Assembly: GCA_000648925.1 (NCBI GenBank)
Contig: JFHF01000063.1
Span: forward strand, 1 to 38,046
Length of the DNA: 38,046 bases
Direction: 5' to 3'
DNA from: Caballeronia jiangsuensis
Lineage (GTDB): Bacteria > Pseudomonadota > Gammaproteobacteria > Burkholderiales > Burkholderiaceae
The position numbers were made by a program, and so were the translations under genes. Positions 7,480 to 15,488 of this stretch are shown piece by piece; positions within the stretch are counted from its first letter, which is position 1; each line of letters opens with the position of its first letter. The notes beneath the pieces were generated by a model. It did no database searches. It saw only the letters and a program-made list of their open reading frames with translations, and had not been told where the DNA came from.

Positions 7480-8738
7480 AGACCGAATATGCGGTTGCGG
7501 GCATGGCGTCGTTGCGCGATAGCGCGCCGCGCCAGCGGCTCGTCGTCATCGGCAACGGCATGGCGGGGATGCGCACGGTGGAGGAGCTGCTGAAGATCGC
7601 GCCCGAGCTGTACGACATCACCGTGTTCGGCGCCGAGCCTTACGGCAACTACAACCGCATTCTGTTGTCGCCGGTGCTCGCGGGCGAGAAGTCCGTCGAC
7701 GACATCATTCTCAACACGCGCGAATGGTACGACGCGAACGGCATCACGCTGCATGCGGGCGATGCGGTCATCGGGATCGATCGCGCGCGGCGCATCGTGC
7801 GTTCGCAGAAGGGCGTCGAAGTGCGTTACGACCGCCTGCTGATCGCGACCGGTTCGAAGCCTTTCATCATTCCCGTGCCTGGCTGCGATCTTCCCGGCGT
7901 GATCGCGTTTCGGGACATTCAGGATGTCGAAACGATGCTCGAAGCGGCGCGCGATCATCGTCATGCGGTGATTATCGGCGGTGGCCTGCTCGGGCTCGAA
8001 GCGGCGAACGGATTGCAGCGGCAGGGCATGTCGGTGACGGTGGTGCATGCGGGCGAAAGCCTGATGGATCGTCAGCTCGATGCGACCGCATCCGCGTTGC
8101 TCAGGCGTTCGCTCGAAGCGAAGGGCCTGCGTTTCGCGATGGCGGCGCAGACCACTGAAATCGTCGGCGAGGAACGCGTGCGTGCGGTGCGTTTCGCGGA
8201 CGGCACGCAGATCGACGCGGACCTCGTCGTGATGACGGCGGGCGTGCGGCCCAACATCGCGCTTGCGAAAGAGGCCGGTCTGCATTGCGAGCGCGCGATC
8301 GTCGTCGACGACACCTTGCAGACTTTCGATCCGCGCGTTTATGCGGTGGGCGAATGCGTGCAGCATCGTTCGGCGACCTTTGGTCTCGTTGCGCCGATCT
8401 GGGATCAGGCGCGCGTGGCGGGCGCGCATCTCGCGGGGGCGGGGCATCGACGGTATGTGCAGCGCGCGACTGCGACCAAGCTGAAGGTGACGGGCGTCGA
8501 TTTGTATTCGGCTGGCGATTTCATCGGTGGCGACGATAGCGAGGATCTCGTGCTGCGCGATCCGCGTCGTGGCGTGTATAAGCGCCTCGTGTTGCAGGCG
8601 GGGCGTTTGATCGGTGCGGTGCTTTATGGCGATGTGAAGGACGGTGGGTGGTACTTCGATCTGATTCAGAACCGCGTGGAGGTGTCGCATTTGCGGGGCA
8701 AGCTTCTTTTTGGCAGGGTTCTCTGTGAAGCGGGGTAG
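7476..8738 (+). CDS. FAD-dependent NAD(P)H oxidoreductase, electron donor of assimilatory nitrate reductase
   Basis: This 420-aa protein resembles the first half of NirB: an FAD-binding fold (LVVIGNGMAGMRTVEEL), an NAD(P)-binding fold (VIIGGGLLGLEAANGL), the GVRPN turn and the VYAVGECVQH FAD motif. It lacks the BFD and siroheme domains. In assimilatory systems (NasC of Klebsiella, NasB of Bacillus) such proteins pass electrons from NAD(P)H to the catalytic nitrate reductase, which here carries its own C-terminal [2Fe-2S] domain. The start overlaps the nirD stop (ATGA), indicating translational coupling. After its stop comes the 602-bp palindromic element that separates it from nasA. A nitrite-reductase-like or rubredoxin-reductase-like role is an alternative, but context favours nitrate reductase. 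Confidence 0.85.
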   Translation: MKTEYAVAGMASLRDSAPRQRLVVIGNGMAGMRTVEELLKIAPELYDITVFGAEPYGNYNRILLSPVLAGEKSVDDIILNTREWYDANGITLHAGDAVIGIDRARRIVRSQKGVEVRYDRLLIATGSKPFIIPVPGCDLPGVIAFRDIQDVETMLEAARDHRHAVIIGGGLLGLEAANGLQRQGMSVTVVHAGESLMDRQLDATASALLRRSLEAKGLRFAMAAQTTEIVGEERVRAVRFADGTQIDADLVVMTAGVRPNIALAKEAGLHCERAIVVDDTLQTFDPRVYAVGECVQHRSATFGLVAPIWDQARVAGAHLAGAGHRRYVQRATATKLKVTGVDLYSAGDFIGGDDSEDLVLRDPRRGVYKRLVLQAGRLIGAVLYGDVKDGGWYFDLIQNRVEVSHLRGKLLFGRVLCEAG

Positions 8739-8756
8739 AGCGTTTCAGCGTTTGTC

Positions 8757-8855
8757 GCCGGATCCCGTTTTCTTTGTGGTCTATTAGCACTGCCCCTGTG
8801 CGGGGCGGCAGTCACTTTCTTTGCTGCTGCAAAGAAAGTAACCAAAGAAACAGCT
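8757..8855 (+). repeat. Left arm of the palindromic element
   Basis: Starts GCCGGATCCCG and ends AAACAGCT. Its reverse complement equals 9260-9358 except for a patch next to the outer GGATCC end. It begins 18 bp after the stop of the FAD oxidoreductase. Confidence 0.88.
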
Positions 8856-9259
8856 TCTCACCGCCCGCGGTCACACGTAGTTTGGCCATGCTTGCCAGCC
8901 GCAGGTGGACCTCGCCTAAGTGTCGCCCCCAAAGGACCAACCGGGCTTGGCTCGCGCACGGTCTGACGAGCTAGGACTTTTAGGGCGTTGGTTCAGCGCC
9001 AAAGAGCTTCGGCACAGCGCTACGCGCTGCCGCTGGGTATGCGAGGGAAACCGAAGTAGAAGCACACGCGCACCCGATTTACCGGTCGGCCGCGAAGCGG
9101 GCCGGAGCTATTTGGTGCTGAACCAGTGACGCGAGCGGCGCGAGGTGTCAGACCGTGCGCGGTCCAAGCCCTTGTCTGCTTGTGGGGGCACTCGCTAGTG
9201 CCGGGCCATTAGGCCAATCGTCTGTGCCGCGGCCGGTGTGAAGTGCTTAGGCTGGGGAT

Positions 9260-9358
9260 AGCTGTTTCTTTGGTTACTTTCTTTGCAGCAGCAAAGAAAG
9301 TGACTGCCGCCCCGCACAGGGGCAGTGCTAATAGACCGACACGATAACGGGATCCGGC
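9260..9358 (-). repeat. Right arm of the palindromic element
   Basis: Inverted copy of 8757-8855, ending CGGGATCCGGC 39 bp before the nasA start. The outer end matches window positions 1-30. Confidence 0.88.
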
Positions 9359-9397
9359 AAAAAACCCCCGGAAAGCCAACCAAGAGAGACGCAGAAC

Positions 9398-12127
9398 ATG
9401 ACCATCATCCCGATAGAACCCGCGTCTGTCAAAACGACATGCCCGTATTGCGGCGTCGGTTGCGGCGTGCAAGCGTCGCCGAAGAGCGCGACCGAAGTAA
9501 CGATCGCCGGCGATGAATCGCATCCGTCGAACTTCGGCCGCCTGTGCGTGAAGGGCTCGGCCCTCGGCGAGACGGTCGGACTAGAAGGCCGCCTGCTCAC
9601 ACCGAAGCTGCGCGACAGACACACCGGATCGCTCTCCGACGTGTCATGGGACGATGCCCTCGGCACAGTCGCGAGCGCCTTCGCGCGCATCATCGCCGAG
9701 CATGGTCCGGATGCGGTCGCGTTCTATGTATCGGGTCAGTTGCTCACCGAGGACTACTACGTCGCCAACAAACTGATGAAGGGCTACATCGGCAGCGCGA
9801 ACATCGATACGAATTCGCGGCTGTGCATGTCGTCATCGGTAGCGGGACACAAGCGCGCATTCGGCGAAGACCTCGTGCCCATGAACTACGAGGACCTCGA
9901 ACTCGCGGATCTCGTCGTGCTGGTCGGATCGAACACGGCATGGTGCCATCCGATTCTCTTTCAGCGCATCGTGAAGATGAAGGAGAAGCGGCCGGAGATG
10001 AAGATCGTCGTGATCGATCCACGCTATACCGCGACCTGCGAAATGGCCGATCTGCATCTGCCGCTCAAGCCCGGCAGCGATGTGCGGCTCTTCAACGGTC
10101 TGCTCGCATTCCTCGCGGAACACGGCGCGACCGATGCCGCCTTCGTCGATGCGCATACCCACGGCTTCGATGCCGCGCTCGCCGCTGCAGGGCCCGCCGA
10201 TCTCGCGCAAACCGCGAAGGACTGCAAGCTCGATCAGCACGATCTGATGGCGTTCTATCGCCTGTTCGCACGCACGGAACGCGTGGTGACCGTCTATTCG
10301 CAAGGCGTGAATCAGTCGAGCGCGGGCACCGACAAGGTCAACGGCATCATCAATTGTCATCTGGCGACAGGGCGCATCGGCAAGCCGGGCATGGGGCCGT
10401 TTTCTTTCACCGGCCAGCCCAACGCGATGGGCGGCCGCGAAGTCGGCGGCCTCGCGAATACGCTCGCCGCGCATCTCGAGTTCGGCGATCCGCTGCATGG
10501 CGAGATCGTGCAGACGTTCTGGAATTCGCCCGCGATTGCAGAGCGCGCAGGGTTGAAGGCCGTCGAACTGTTCGATGCAATCGAATCCGGCCGCGTGAAA
10601 GCGGTATGGGTGATGGGCACCAATCCGGTCGTGTCCCTGCCCGATGGCGATCGCGTGAAGCGGGCGCTCGAAAAGTGCGAACTCGTGGTGAGCTCGGACA
10701 TCATCGAAAAGACCGATACCAACGCATTCGCCGATGTACTGCTGCCCGCGCTCGGCTGGGGCGAGAAGGATGGCACCGTGACGAACTCGGAGCGGCGCAT
10801 CTCGCGCCAACGTGCGTTCATTCCGGCGCCGGGCAACGCGCGCGCGGACTGGCGTATCATCTGCGACGTCGCAACGCGCATGGGCTTCGAAGGCTTCGGT
10901 TTCGCGGGTCCGCACGAGATCTTCGACGAGCACGCGAGGCTCTCGGCGTATCGCAACGATGCGTCGACGGGCGTGCACCGCGCGTTCGACATCGGCGGTC
11001 TGATTGGTCTCGATCGCGCGCAATACGACGCGTTGCAGCCGACGCAATGGCCGCTGCGTTCCGTGCAAGAAGGCAGCACCGCGAGGCTCTTCGAAACGCG
11101 CCGCTTCAGCTACGCGGACGGCCGCGCGCGCTTCGTCCCGACAGCGCCGCGCGATCCCGTCAACGCGCCCGATGAAGACTATCCGCTCGTGCTCAACACC
11201 GGCCGCGTGCGCGATCAATGGCACACGATGACACGCACCGGCCGCTCCGCGAAGCTCGCGGGACACATCAGCGAATCGTTCATCGACATGCATCCGCAAG
11301 ACGCGCTCGCATGCGGCGTGCGCGAAGGCGAGCTTGCGCGCGTGTCGAGCCGCTGGGGCTCCATGATCGCGCGCGTGCAACACGGCGGCGGCATGCCGCG
11401 CGGCAGCGTGTTCGTGCCGATTCACTGGAACGATCAGGTCGCCTCGGATGCGCGCGTCGGTGCGGTGGTCAATCCCGTCGTCGATCCCGTTTCGGGCGAG
11501 CCGGAGTTCAAGCACACGCCGGTCGCGATCGAGAAGTTTCACGTCACATGGCACGGCTTTTCGCTGTCGCGCGCCGCGCCCGATCTCGACATGGTCACGC
11601 ATTGGACGCGCGTGCACGGCGCACATCACATGCGCTACGAGATGGCGGGACGCAATCGCTTCGATACGTCGCATGGCGAGCATCACGACTGGGCGCGTGC
11701 GCTCTTTCATATCGACGATCGGCACGCGGACTGGATCGAATACGAGGACAAGAGCGCGGGCGTGTATCGCGCGGCGCATGTGGTCGATGAGCGCATCGAG
11801 AGTTGCGTGTTCATCTCCGAGCGGCCCGATCTGCCCGCGCGCGCATGGCTTGCAACGCTCTTCGAAAAGGACCGGCTCGACGACGAGGACCGCGCGAGTC
11901 TTCTGCTCGGCCAGCCGATCGGCAAAGGCGAGGATACGGGGCCAACCGTGTGCTCGTGCTTCGGCGTCGGACGCAATACGATCTGCAATGCGATCCGCGA
12001 CAAGGGACTGAAAACCGCCGCGGAAGTTACGTCGTGCGTGAAGGCGGGCGGCAACTGCGGTTCCTGCGTGCCGGAACTGAAGAAGCTCATCGTCGAGACG
12101 GAAATGGCGCGCCTGAGCACGGTCTGA
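9398..12127 (+). CDS. nasA: Assimilatory nitrate reductase catalytic subunit with C-terminal [2Fe-2S] domain
   Basis: This 909-aa molybdopterin oxidoreductase reduces nitrate to nitrite in the cytoplasm. An N-terminal [4Fe-4S] motif has C15, C18 and C22 (CPYCGVGC) with the fourth Cys near 49 (GRLCVKG). The Mo-bis-MGD domains follow, with the probable Mo ligand Cys near residue 144 (NSRLCMSS), and then the C-terminal dinucleotide-binding domain (DQWHTMTRTGRS). The last ~60 residues form a BFD-like [2Fe-2S] domain (CSC near 851 and CGSC near 890), as in Klebsiella NasA. There is no Tat signal, so it is the assimilatory type. GAGAGA about 8 nt upstream is a plausible ribosome binding site. I see no clear promoter in the 39 bp between the palindromic repeat and the start; a terminator follows. 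Confidence 0.96.
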   Translation: MTIIPIEPASVKTTCPYCGVGCGVQASPKSATEVTIAGDESHPSNFGRLCVKGSALGETVGLEGRLLTPKLRDRHTGSLSDVSWDDALGTVASAFARIIAEHGPDAVAFYVSGQLLTEDYYVANKLMKGYIGSANIDTNSRLCMSSSVAGHKRAFGEDLVPMNYEDLELADLVVLVGSNTAWCHPILFQRIVKMKEKRPEMKIVVIDPRYTATCEMADLHLPLKPGSDVRLFNGLLAFLAEHGATDAAFVDAHTHGFDAALAAAGPADLAQTAKDCKLDQHDLMAFYRLFARTERVVTVYSQGVNQSSAGTDKVNGIINCHLATGRIGKPGMGPFSFTGQPNAMGGREVGGLANTLAAHLEFGDPLHGEIVQTFWNSPAIAERAGLKAVELFDAIESGRVKAVWVMGTNPVVSLPDGDRVKRALEKCELVVSSDIIEKTDTNAFADVLLPALGWGEKDGTVTNSERRISRQRAFIPAPGNARADWRIICDVATRMGFEGFGFAGPHEIFDEHARLSAYRNDASTGVHRAFDIGGLIGLDRAQYDALQPTQWPLRSVQEGSTARLFETRRFSYADGRARFVPTAPRDPVNAPDEDYPLVLNTGRVRDQWHTMTRTGRSAKLAGHISESFIDMHPQDALACGVREGELARVSSRWGSMIARVQHGGGMPRGSVFVPIHWNDQVASDARVGAVVNPVVDPVSGEPEFKHTPVAIEKFHVTWHGFSLSRAAPDLDMVTHWTRVHGAHHMRYEMAGRNRFDTSHGEHHDWARALFHIDDRHADWIEYEDKSAGVYRAAHVVDERIESCVFISERPDLPARAWLATLFEKDRLDDEDRASLLLGQPIGKGEDTGPTVCSCFGVGRNTICNAIRDKGLKTAAEVTSCVKAGGNCGSCVPELKKLIVETEMARLSTV

Positions 12128-12151
12128 CTTTCGCGCGTCTACCTTACGAGC

Positions 12152-12177
12152 GCGGGCGCATGTCGCCCGCTTTTTTT
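12152..12177 (+). terminator. Terminator of the nitrate assimilation operon
   Basis: GCGGGCG-CATGT-CGCCCGC followed by seven T. It lies 24 bp after the nasA stop. Confidence 0.92.
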
Positions 12178-12372
12178 CGTCCAGGAATCCTCGCACTATT
12201 CGGGTGAACCCTCGGAGACCCCCGAAAACAGGGCGTTTCCGGGGTGTCGTCCTGCTCGAATGAGGGGTGGACCACCAAATTTCTCACGAATTGTTACGAC
12301 GTGAAATGTAATGTTGGATGGCCCACGCAGCGCCCGCTTCATCTTCCGTAAAGTCACATCAAACGCAGGCAA

Positions 12373-12402
12373 TTGAAAGACCAAAGCCTGACAAAACATA
12401 AA
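12373..12402 (+). promoter_or_regulatory. Possible sigma-70-type promoter for the 53-aa ORF
   Basis: TTGAAA at 12373 and CATAAA at 12397 are separated by 18 bp, about 20 bp before a ribosome binding site and the ATG at 12422. The rest of 12178-12372 shows no recognisable gene or site. Confidence 0.35.
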
Positions 12403-12421
12403 GTGTGTTACGGGGATTGCG

Positions 12422-12583
12422 ATGAAGAAGAACGCAAATCAAATCGACCAGGCGGAAGACCAACGCGCCATGATCTGCTCGACGGAAGCCAAAAGCCCGT
12501 CACAAGCACACATCGACCTGCTGCACGAACGACGACTTCCGCTGATGGAAGTCCGCGACGTTCGCGCATCGCACTACTCCTGA
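12422..12583 (+). CDS. Small protein of unknown function (53 aa)
   Basis: A 53-codon frame starting MKKNANQIDQAEDQR and ending VRDVRASHYS, preceded by GGGGA about 5 nt before the ATG. It is hydrophilic, with no signal peptide or membrane segment and a single Cys at position 19. Codon choice is like that of neighbouring genes and a possible promoter lies just upstream, which argues for a real gene. An overlapping longer frame (12373-12591) reads as arginine- and serine-rich noise. I recognise no family. It lies between the nas terminator and the cluster of exported Ser/Gly-rich proteins, but nothing shows a link to either. Confidence 0.45.
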   Translation: MKKNANQIDQAEDQRAMICSTEAKSPSQAHIDLLHERRLPLMEVRDVRASHYS

Positions 12584-12773
12584 CCGGTTAGCCCGCGCCC
12601 AAGGCGCGTCCCATTTCACACGCTCGCTGATTTTCACGCTGGTTCGCCAAAGTGAAATTAAGGCTGGCGTTTGAAATAGGAATACTAACTAAACGAATTA
12701 CTCGCTGTGCCCGCTACATACCGGCGTCGATGTAGCTGGAATTGACCGTGCGCCTACACTTGGAGACTTCAAC

Positions 12774-13124
12774 ATGCAACGCAAACTGATCGCAGCAGCA
12801 GCCGTCCTCTCCCTCGTTTCCGCCGCTGCTTTCGCAACGGGCACGAACTCCAGCTCGAGCTCGACGTCGGGCGGCAACACCGCAGCAGCCGTGTTCGGCT
12901 ACGGTTCGTTCACCGCAACGAACGCCGGCATCGCCAACGGCAATGCATCGGCACTCGCTGGTCAAGGCTTCGGCGTGACGGGCAACGCGACCAACGCAAC
13001 GACCGGCCACATCAACACGTCGTCGGCTGGCGGCAAGGGCTTCGGTGGTTCGACGGCAACGGGCACCTCGGGCGCCGACGCTGCTGCGAACGCCTGGAGC
13101 AAGCTGGGCGGCGGCTGGCGTTAA
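12774..13124 (+). CDS. Exported Ser/Gly/Asn-rich small protein, paralogue A
   Basis: The protein is 116 aa. It has a clear Sec signal peptide (MQRKLIAAAAVLSLVSAAAFA, cleavage near residue 21), then NSSSSSTSGG, a low-complexity Gly/Ala/Asn/Thr middle containing GFGVTGNATNATT, and the tail TSGADAAANAWSKLGGGWR. There are no Cys residues. GGAG lies 8 nt before the ATG. The next gene (13248) encodes a paralogue with the same plan and the same tail, so this is a tandem duplication. The composition recalls surface or matrix proteins, but I recognise no named family. An export route beyond Sec is unknown; the invariant C-terminal tail with aromatic residues could be a sorting or assembly signal (inference). 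Confidence 0.8.
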   Translation: MQRKLIAAAAVLSLVSAAAFATGTNSSSSSTSGGNTAAAVFGYGSFTATNAGIANGNASALAGQGFGVTGNATNATTGHINTSSAGGKGFGGSTATGTSGADAAANAWSKLGGGWR

Positions 13125-13247
13125 GCACGCGGCGACGGAGGGCGGACTTCGCCGCAACGGGGTTCGCTTATCCGCAACCGTCGTGCCAGTAATTCGAACA
13201 ACAAAAAACGAAATCCAATCTTATTTATTCGATAAGGAATGCAAATC

Positions 13248-13595
13248 ATGAAACGCACTCTGATCGCTGCTGCACTGCTCTCGTTCGTCTCCGTCGCCGC
13301 GATGGCCACGACCACGAACTCCAGCTCGTCCTCGACCTCGGGCGGCTCGACCTCCGCTTCGGTCTCGGGTTTCGGCCATTTCACCGCCAGCAACTACGGC
13401 ACGGCCAACGGCAACGCGCAATCGATCGCCGGCAACGCTTTCGGCGTGACGGGCAACGCCACCAACGCCACGACGAGCCACACCAACACGTCGAACGCGG
13501 GCGGTTTCGGTCACGGCAACGCACAAGCGGGCGGCACCTCGGGCGCGGACGCAGCGGCCAATGCATGGAGCAAGCTGGGCGGCGGCTGGCGTTAA
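13248..13595 (+). CDS. Exported Ser/Gly/Asn-rich small protein, paralogue B
   Basis: The protein is 115 aa: signal peptide MKRTLIAAALLSFVSVAAMA, then NSSSSSTSGG, a Gly/Asn/Thr/His-containing low-complexity middle with FGVTGNATNATTSHTNTSNAGG, and the tail TSGADAAANAWSKLGGGWR, identical to paralogue A. An in-frame ATG also occurs at 13239, but AAGGA is 9 nt before the ATG at 13248, which starts a proper signal peptide. It follows paralogue A by 123 bp, which contain no clear terminator. Function unknown; retention of both copies with the central block and tail unchanged suggests selection on those parts. Confidence 0.82.
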   Translation: MKRTLIAAALLSFVSVAAMATTTNSSSSSTSGGSTSASVSGFGHFTASNYGTANGNAQSIAGNAFGVTGNATNATTSHTNTSNAGGFGHGNAQAGGTSGADAAANAWSKLGGGWR

Positions 13596-13691
13596 GCCGG
13601 CCTGTGAGCCAGGCAGGGGCGGCGTCATGACGAGCGCGTGCTCGCACAACTCCGCCTTTGCCGAACCCTATAAAAAAACTCTAAGTCGTCC

Positions 13692-13717
13692 GGGACCGTC
13701 ATGCGCTGTGAGGTCCC
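13692..13717 (+). other. Short hairpin just upstream of the third exported-protein gene
   Basis: GGGACC and GGTCCC enclose 14 nt and are followed by CTTTCTT, ten bases before the ribosome binding site of the gene at 13737. It could be a weak terminator for the paralogue genes or a leader structure. The 13596-13691 stretch also has an AT-rich CCCTATAAAAAAAC that could serve as a -10 region. Confidence 0.35.
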
Positions 13718-13736
13718 CTTTCTTCCGGAGCACCAA

Positions 13737-14708
13737 ATGAACAAGACCACTTTGCAATTGGCATGCGCGGTTCTGTTTTGCGCCGCACAACTGGCCCACG
13801 CCGATACCGCGGCCAATTCCTCGTCGGGCTCGGTGTCGGGATCGACATCCACGGGCATCGGCCAGGGCGGCGGTTCGAGCCTGAACAACATCGGCACGTC
13901 GGCGAACTCGACGGCCAACACCAGTTCCAATTCGTCGTCGGTGGGCGGTCTCGGCGTCGCGACGGCGAGCGGCGGGCGTTCGTCGGCGCAGGGCGGATCG
14001 TCGAACGTGAACATCTCGCTGTCGATGCCGCAGCTCACGAACTCGGGCACGGATGCGAGCGGCACCGACGCGGCCAACAAGGCAGCCACCGGCCCCGGCT
14101 CGAGCGCCTTCGACACGCGCACGACGGTCGATTACAACCAGAGCTCGTACTCGGTGCGCACGACGCCGTCGATCGCGGCCCCCGCGCTCACGACGACGCT
14201 CTCCGACACCTGCATGGGCTCGGCCAGCTTCGGCCTGTCGATCACGGGCTTCGGCGCGACCGGCGGCACGACGCTCGTCGATCAGGCTTGCGTACGCCGT
14301 CTCGATGCACGCGAATTCCGCGCAATGGGCCTGACCGATGTCGCGCTCGCACTCCTGTGCCAGAGCGACGCGAACCGCCGCGCAGTCGAAGCGACCGGCC
14401 ATCTGTGCCCGGGCACGACCACGCCGCTCGCGAAGTCGGGCGCCGACGCAGTGCTGTCGGACGACGAAAAGTATCGCGATCCGCTGATCCGCGAGCGCCT
14501 CGGCCTGCCGGTGACCGCCGCGAACAATCCGGAAGTCAACCTGAAGTCGCAGGACGCCGCGAAGCAGGCTCAGCCGGCGCCCGCGAAGCAGGTCGCGCAG
14601 CCGACGCCGGTCGCGGCGCGCGTGTACGATCATTCTGACAGCACGAACGGCGTCGAAGTCGCGAGCACGCCGATCGGCGAAAAGATCGAGGTCTCGCTGG
14701 TGAAGTGA
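13737..14708 (+). CDS. Exported protein with Ser/Gly-rich N half and a four-Cys C-terminal domain
   Basis: The protein is 323 aa. The signal peptide is MNKTTLQLACAVLFCAAQLAHA (about 1-22). Residues 23 to about 120 are Ser/Gly/Asn/Thr-rich and resemble the N terminus of the two preceding small proteins (NSSSGSVSGSTSTG). The C-terminal part is more ordered, with DTCMGS, GFGATGGTT, DQACVRR, ALLCQSD and HLCPG; the four Cys could form disulphides. It ends in an Ala/Pro/Gln-rich linker and a short tail. The in-frame ATG at 13701 lies within a hairpin; the ATG at 13737 has GGAG 6 nt upstream. I recognise no named family for the C-terminal domain. It is downstream of, and compositionally linked to, paralogues A and B. 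Confidence 0.78.
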   Translation: MNKTTLQLACAVLFCAAQLAHADTAANSSSGSVSGSTSTGIGQGGGSSLNNIGTSANSTANTSSNSSSVGGLGVATASGGRSSAQGGSSNVNISLSMPQLTNSGTDASGTDAANKAATGPGSSAFDTRTTVDYNQSSYSVRTTPSIAAPALTTTLSDTCMGSASFGLSITGFGATGGTTLVDQACVRRLDAREFRAMGLTDVALALLCQSDANRRAVEATGHLCPGTTTPLAKSGADAVLSDDEKYRDPLIRERLGLPVTAANNPEVNLKSQDAAKQAQPAPAKQVAQPTPVAARVYDHSDSTNGVEVASTPIGEKIEVSLVK

Positions 14709-14750
14709 GGAAGCATCAGGTTCGATGGCAAAGTGGTGCCGTAGAACTGT

Positions 14751-14781
14751 AGAGACGCGCCTGGCCAGCCAGGCCGTCTCT
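14751..14781 (+). terminator. Strong hairpin after the four-Cys exported protein
   Basis: AGAGACG/CGTCTCT, one bulged base, then GCCTGG/CCAGGC with a 4-nt loop. Only CCCTTTG follows, so as a terminator it is weak. It may instead attenuate or protect the transcript between the genes at 13737 and 14852. Confidence 0.45.
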
Positions 14782-14851
14782 CCCTTTGAAGGGTTGGCTC
14801 TGAAAGACTGGTCCCGGAGAGTCAACCCTCGTTTTCCCGCTGAGGCATGCG

Positions 14852-15478
14852 ATGAAGAGTCACAAGAAAATGGCGGCCATCGCGCTCGCGGCGAGTGCGG
14901 CCGTGTCGATGATGCCGTCGAGCGCGCGCGCCGATGTCAGCGCCGGCGTGATCTGGGCCGCGAACCCGGCCGGTGTGCAGCCGATGCCCAACGCGCAGGC
15001 GCTCGCGCTCCTGCCATCGAGCGGCTATGTGCCCTTGCAGAGTTCGGGCGGCAAGTGCCTGCTCGTCGCGCGGCGCGGCACGCAGATCGTCGCGGTGGAA
15101 TTGTCGCCGCTCACGAACGGCGCGAAAATCGTCGGCTGGAAGCCGCAGGAAATCGACATGAGCACGCTCACGTCGAAGTGGGGCTATACGCCGCCGAAAT
15201 CGTCGGTCGATACGAAGAGCTTCGGCAATCCCGTCACGAACGCGATGTCGGAACAAGGCAAGACCGATACGTCCAAGAGCGGATCGTATGCGCGTGCGAG
15301 TAGCTGGGGCAATGGCAACGTCGAAGCGCATAGCAGTGCGATCGCGTCGTCGTCGGGCAAGACGGAAGCTGCCGAGTCCGTGACGGTGAACGGCAAGACG
15401 TATCGCAAGTACAGTCATTTCAAGCCGGCGACGGCCGAAGCGCCGATGGCGGCATCGGACGAATACTTCTGTCAGTGA
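14852..15478 (+). CDS. Exported protein of unknown function (208 aa)
   Basis: A Sec signal peptide (about 1-27, ending SSARA) is followed by a region with GYVPLQSSGGKCLLVARRG and TQIVAVELSPL, then a Ser/Lys/Asn-rich low-complexity stretch (about 120-175) and a C terminus ending DEYFCQ. There are two Cys (in KCLL and FCQ), possibly one disulphide. GAGG about 8 nt upstream supports the ATG. It is the fourth exported protein in a row on this strand and stops 10 bp before the convergent sensor-kinase gene. I recognise no family. The Ser-rich stretch recalls its neighbours, but the folded part is different. Confidence 0.75.
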   Translation: MKSHKKMAAIALAASAAVSMMPSSARADVSAGVIWAANPAGVQPMPNAQALALLPSSGYVPLQSSGGKCLLVARRGTQIVAVELSPLTNGAKIVGWKPQEIDMSTLTSKWGYTPPKSSVDTKSFGNPVTNAMSEQGKTDTSKSGSYARASSWGNGNVEAHSSAIASSSGKTEAAESVTVNGKTYRKYSHFKPATAEAPMAASDEYFCQ

Positions 15479-15488
15479 CGCGCGCGCG

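Larger units (their letters stand above)
8757..9358. repeat. 602-bp near-palindromic intergenic element
   Basis: Two 99-bp arms, 8757-8855 and 9260-9358, are inverted copies that differ only in a short patch near the outer end. Inner segments also match in inverted order with more divergence: around GCGCACGGTCTGA (near 8955) against 9154-9170, and around TTGGTTCAGC (near 8990) against 9110-9128. The centre is not well matched. Short frames inside encode nothing recognisable and the same peptide stretches appear on both arms, so I regard the element as noncoding. Another copy ends at window position 30. Such repeats with the CACTTTCTTTGCTGCTGCAA core are, to my recollection, frequent between genes in Burkholderia-group genomes. 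No transposase is present. Confidence 0.85.

Noticed and set aside
8757..9358. Insertion sequence or composite transposon
   Set aside because: No transposase frame exists and no clear target duplication was seen at the ends; described as a noncoding repeat instead.
8774..9383. Short ORFs in the palindromic element with GGSHFLCCCKESNQRN-like peptides
   Set aside because: They appear on both arms because the DNA is an inverted repeat; peptides of this kind are typical mis-annotations of this repeat and have no ribosome sites or conserved frame.
9359..9397. Sigma-54 or NasT control signals directly before nasA
   Set aside because: No TGGCAC-N5-TTGC match, hexaloop hairpin or terminator is present in these 39 bp.
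9833..12196. A 787-codon minus-strand frame opposite nasA
   Set aside because: Shadow of the nasA reading frame; low-complexity Arg/Ala/His content and no family resemblance.
12373..12591. 72-codon plus-strand frame overlapping the 53-codon ORF
   Set aside because: Its translation is Arg/Ser/Thr-rich noise without a ribosome site at its start; the 53-codon frame inside has both signals.
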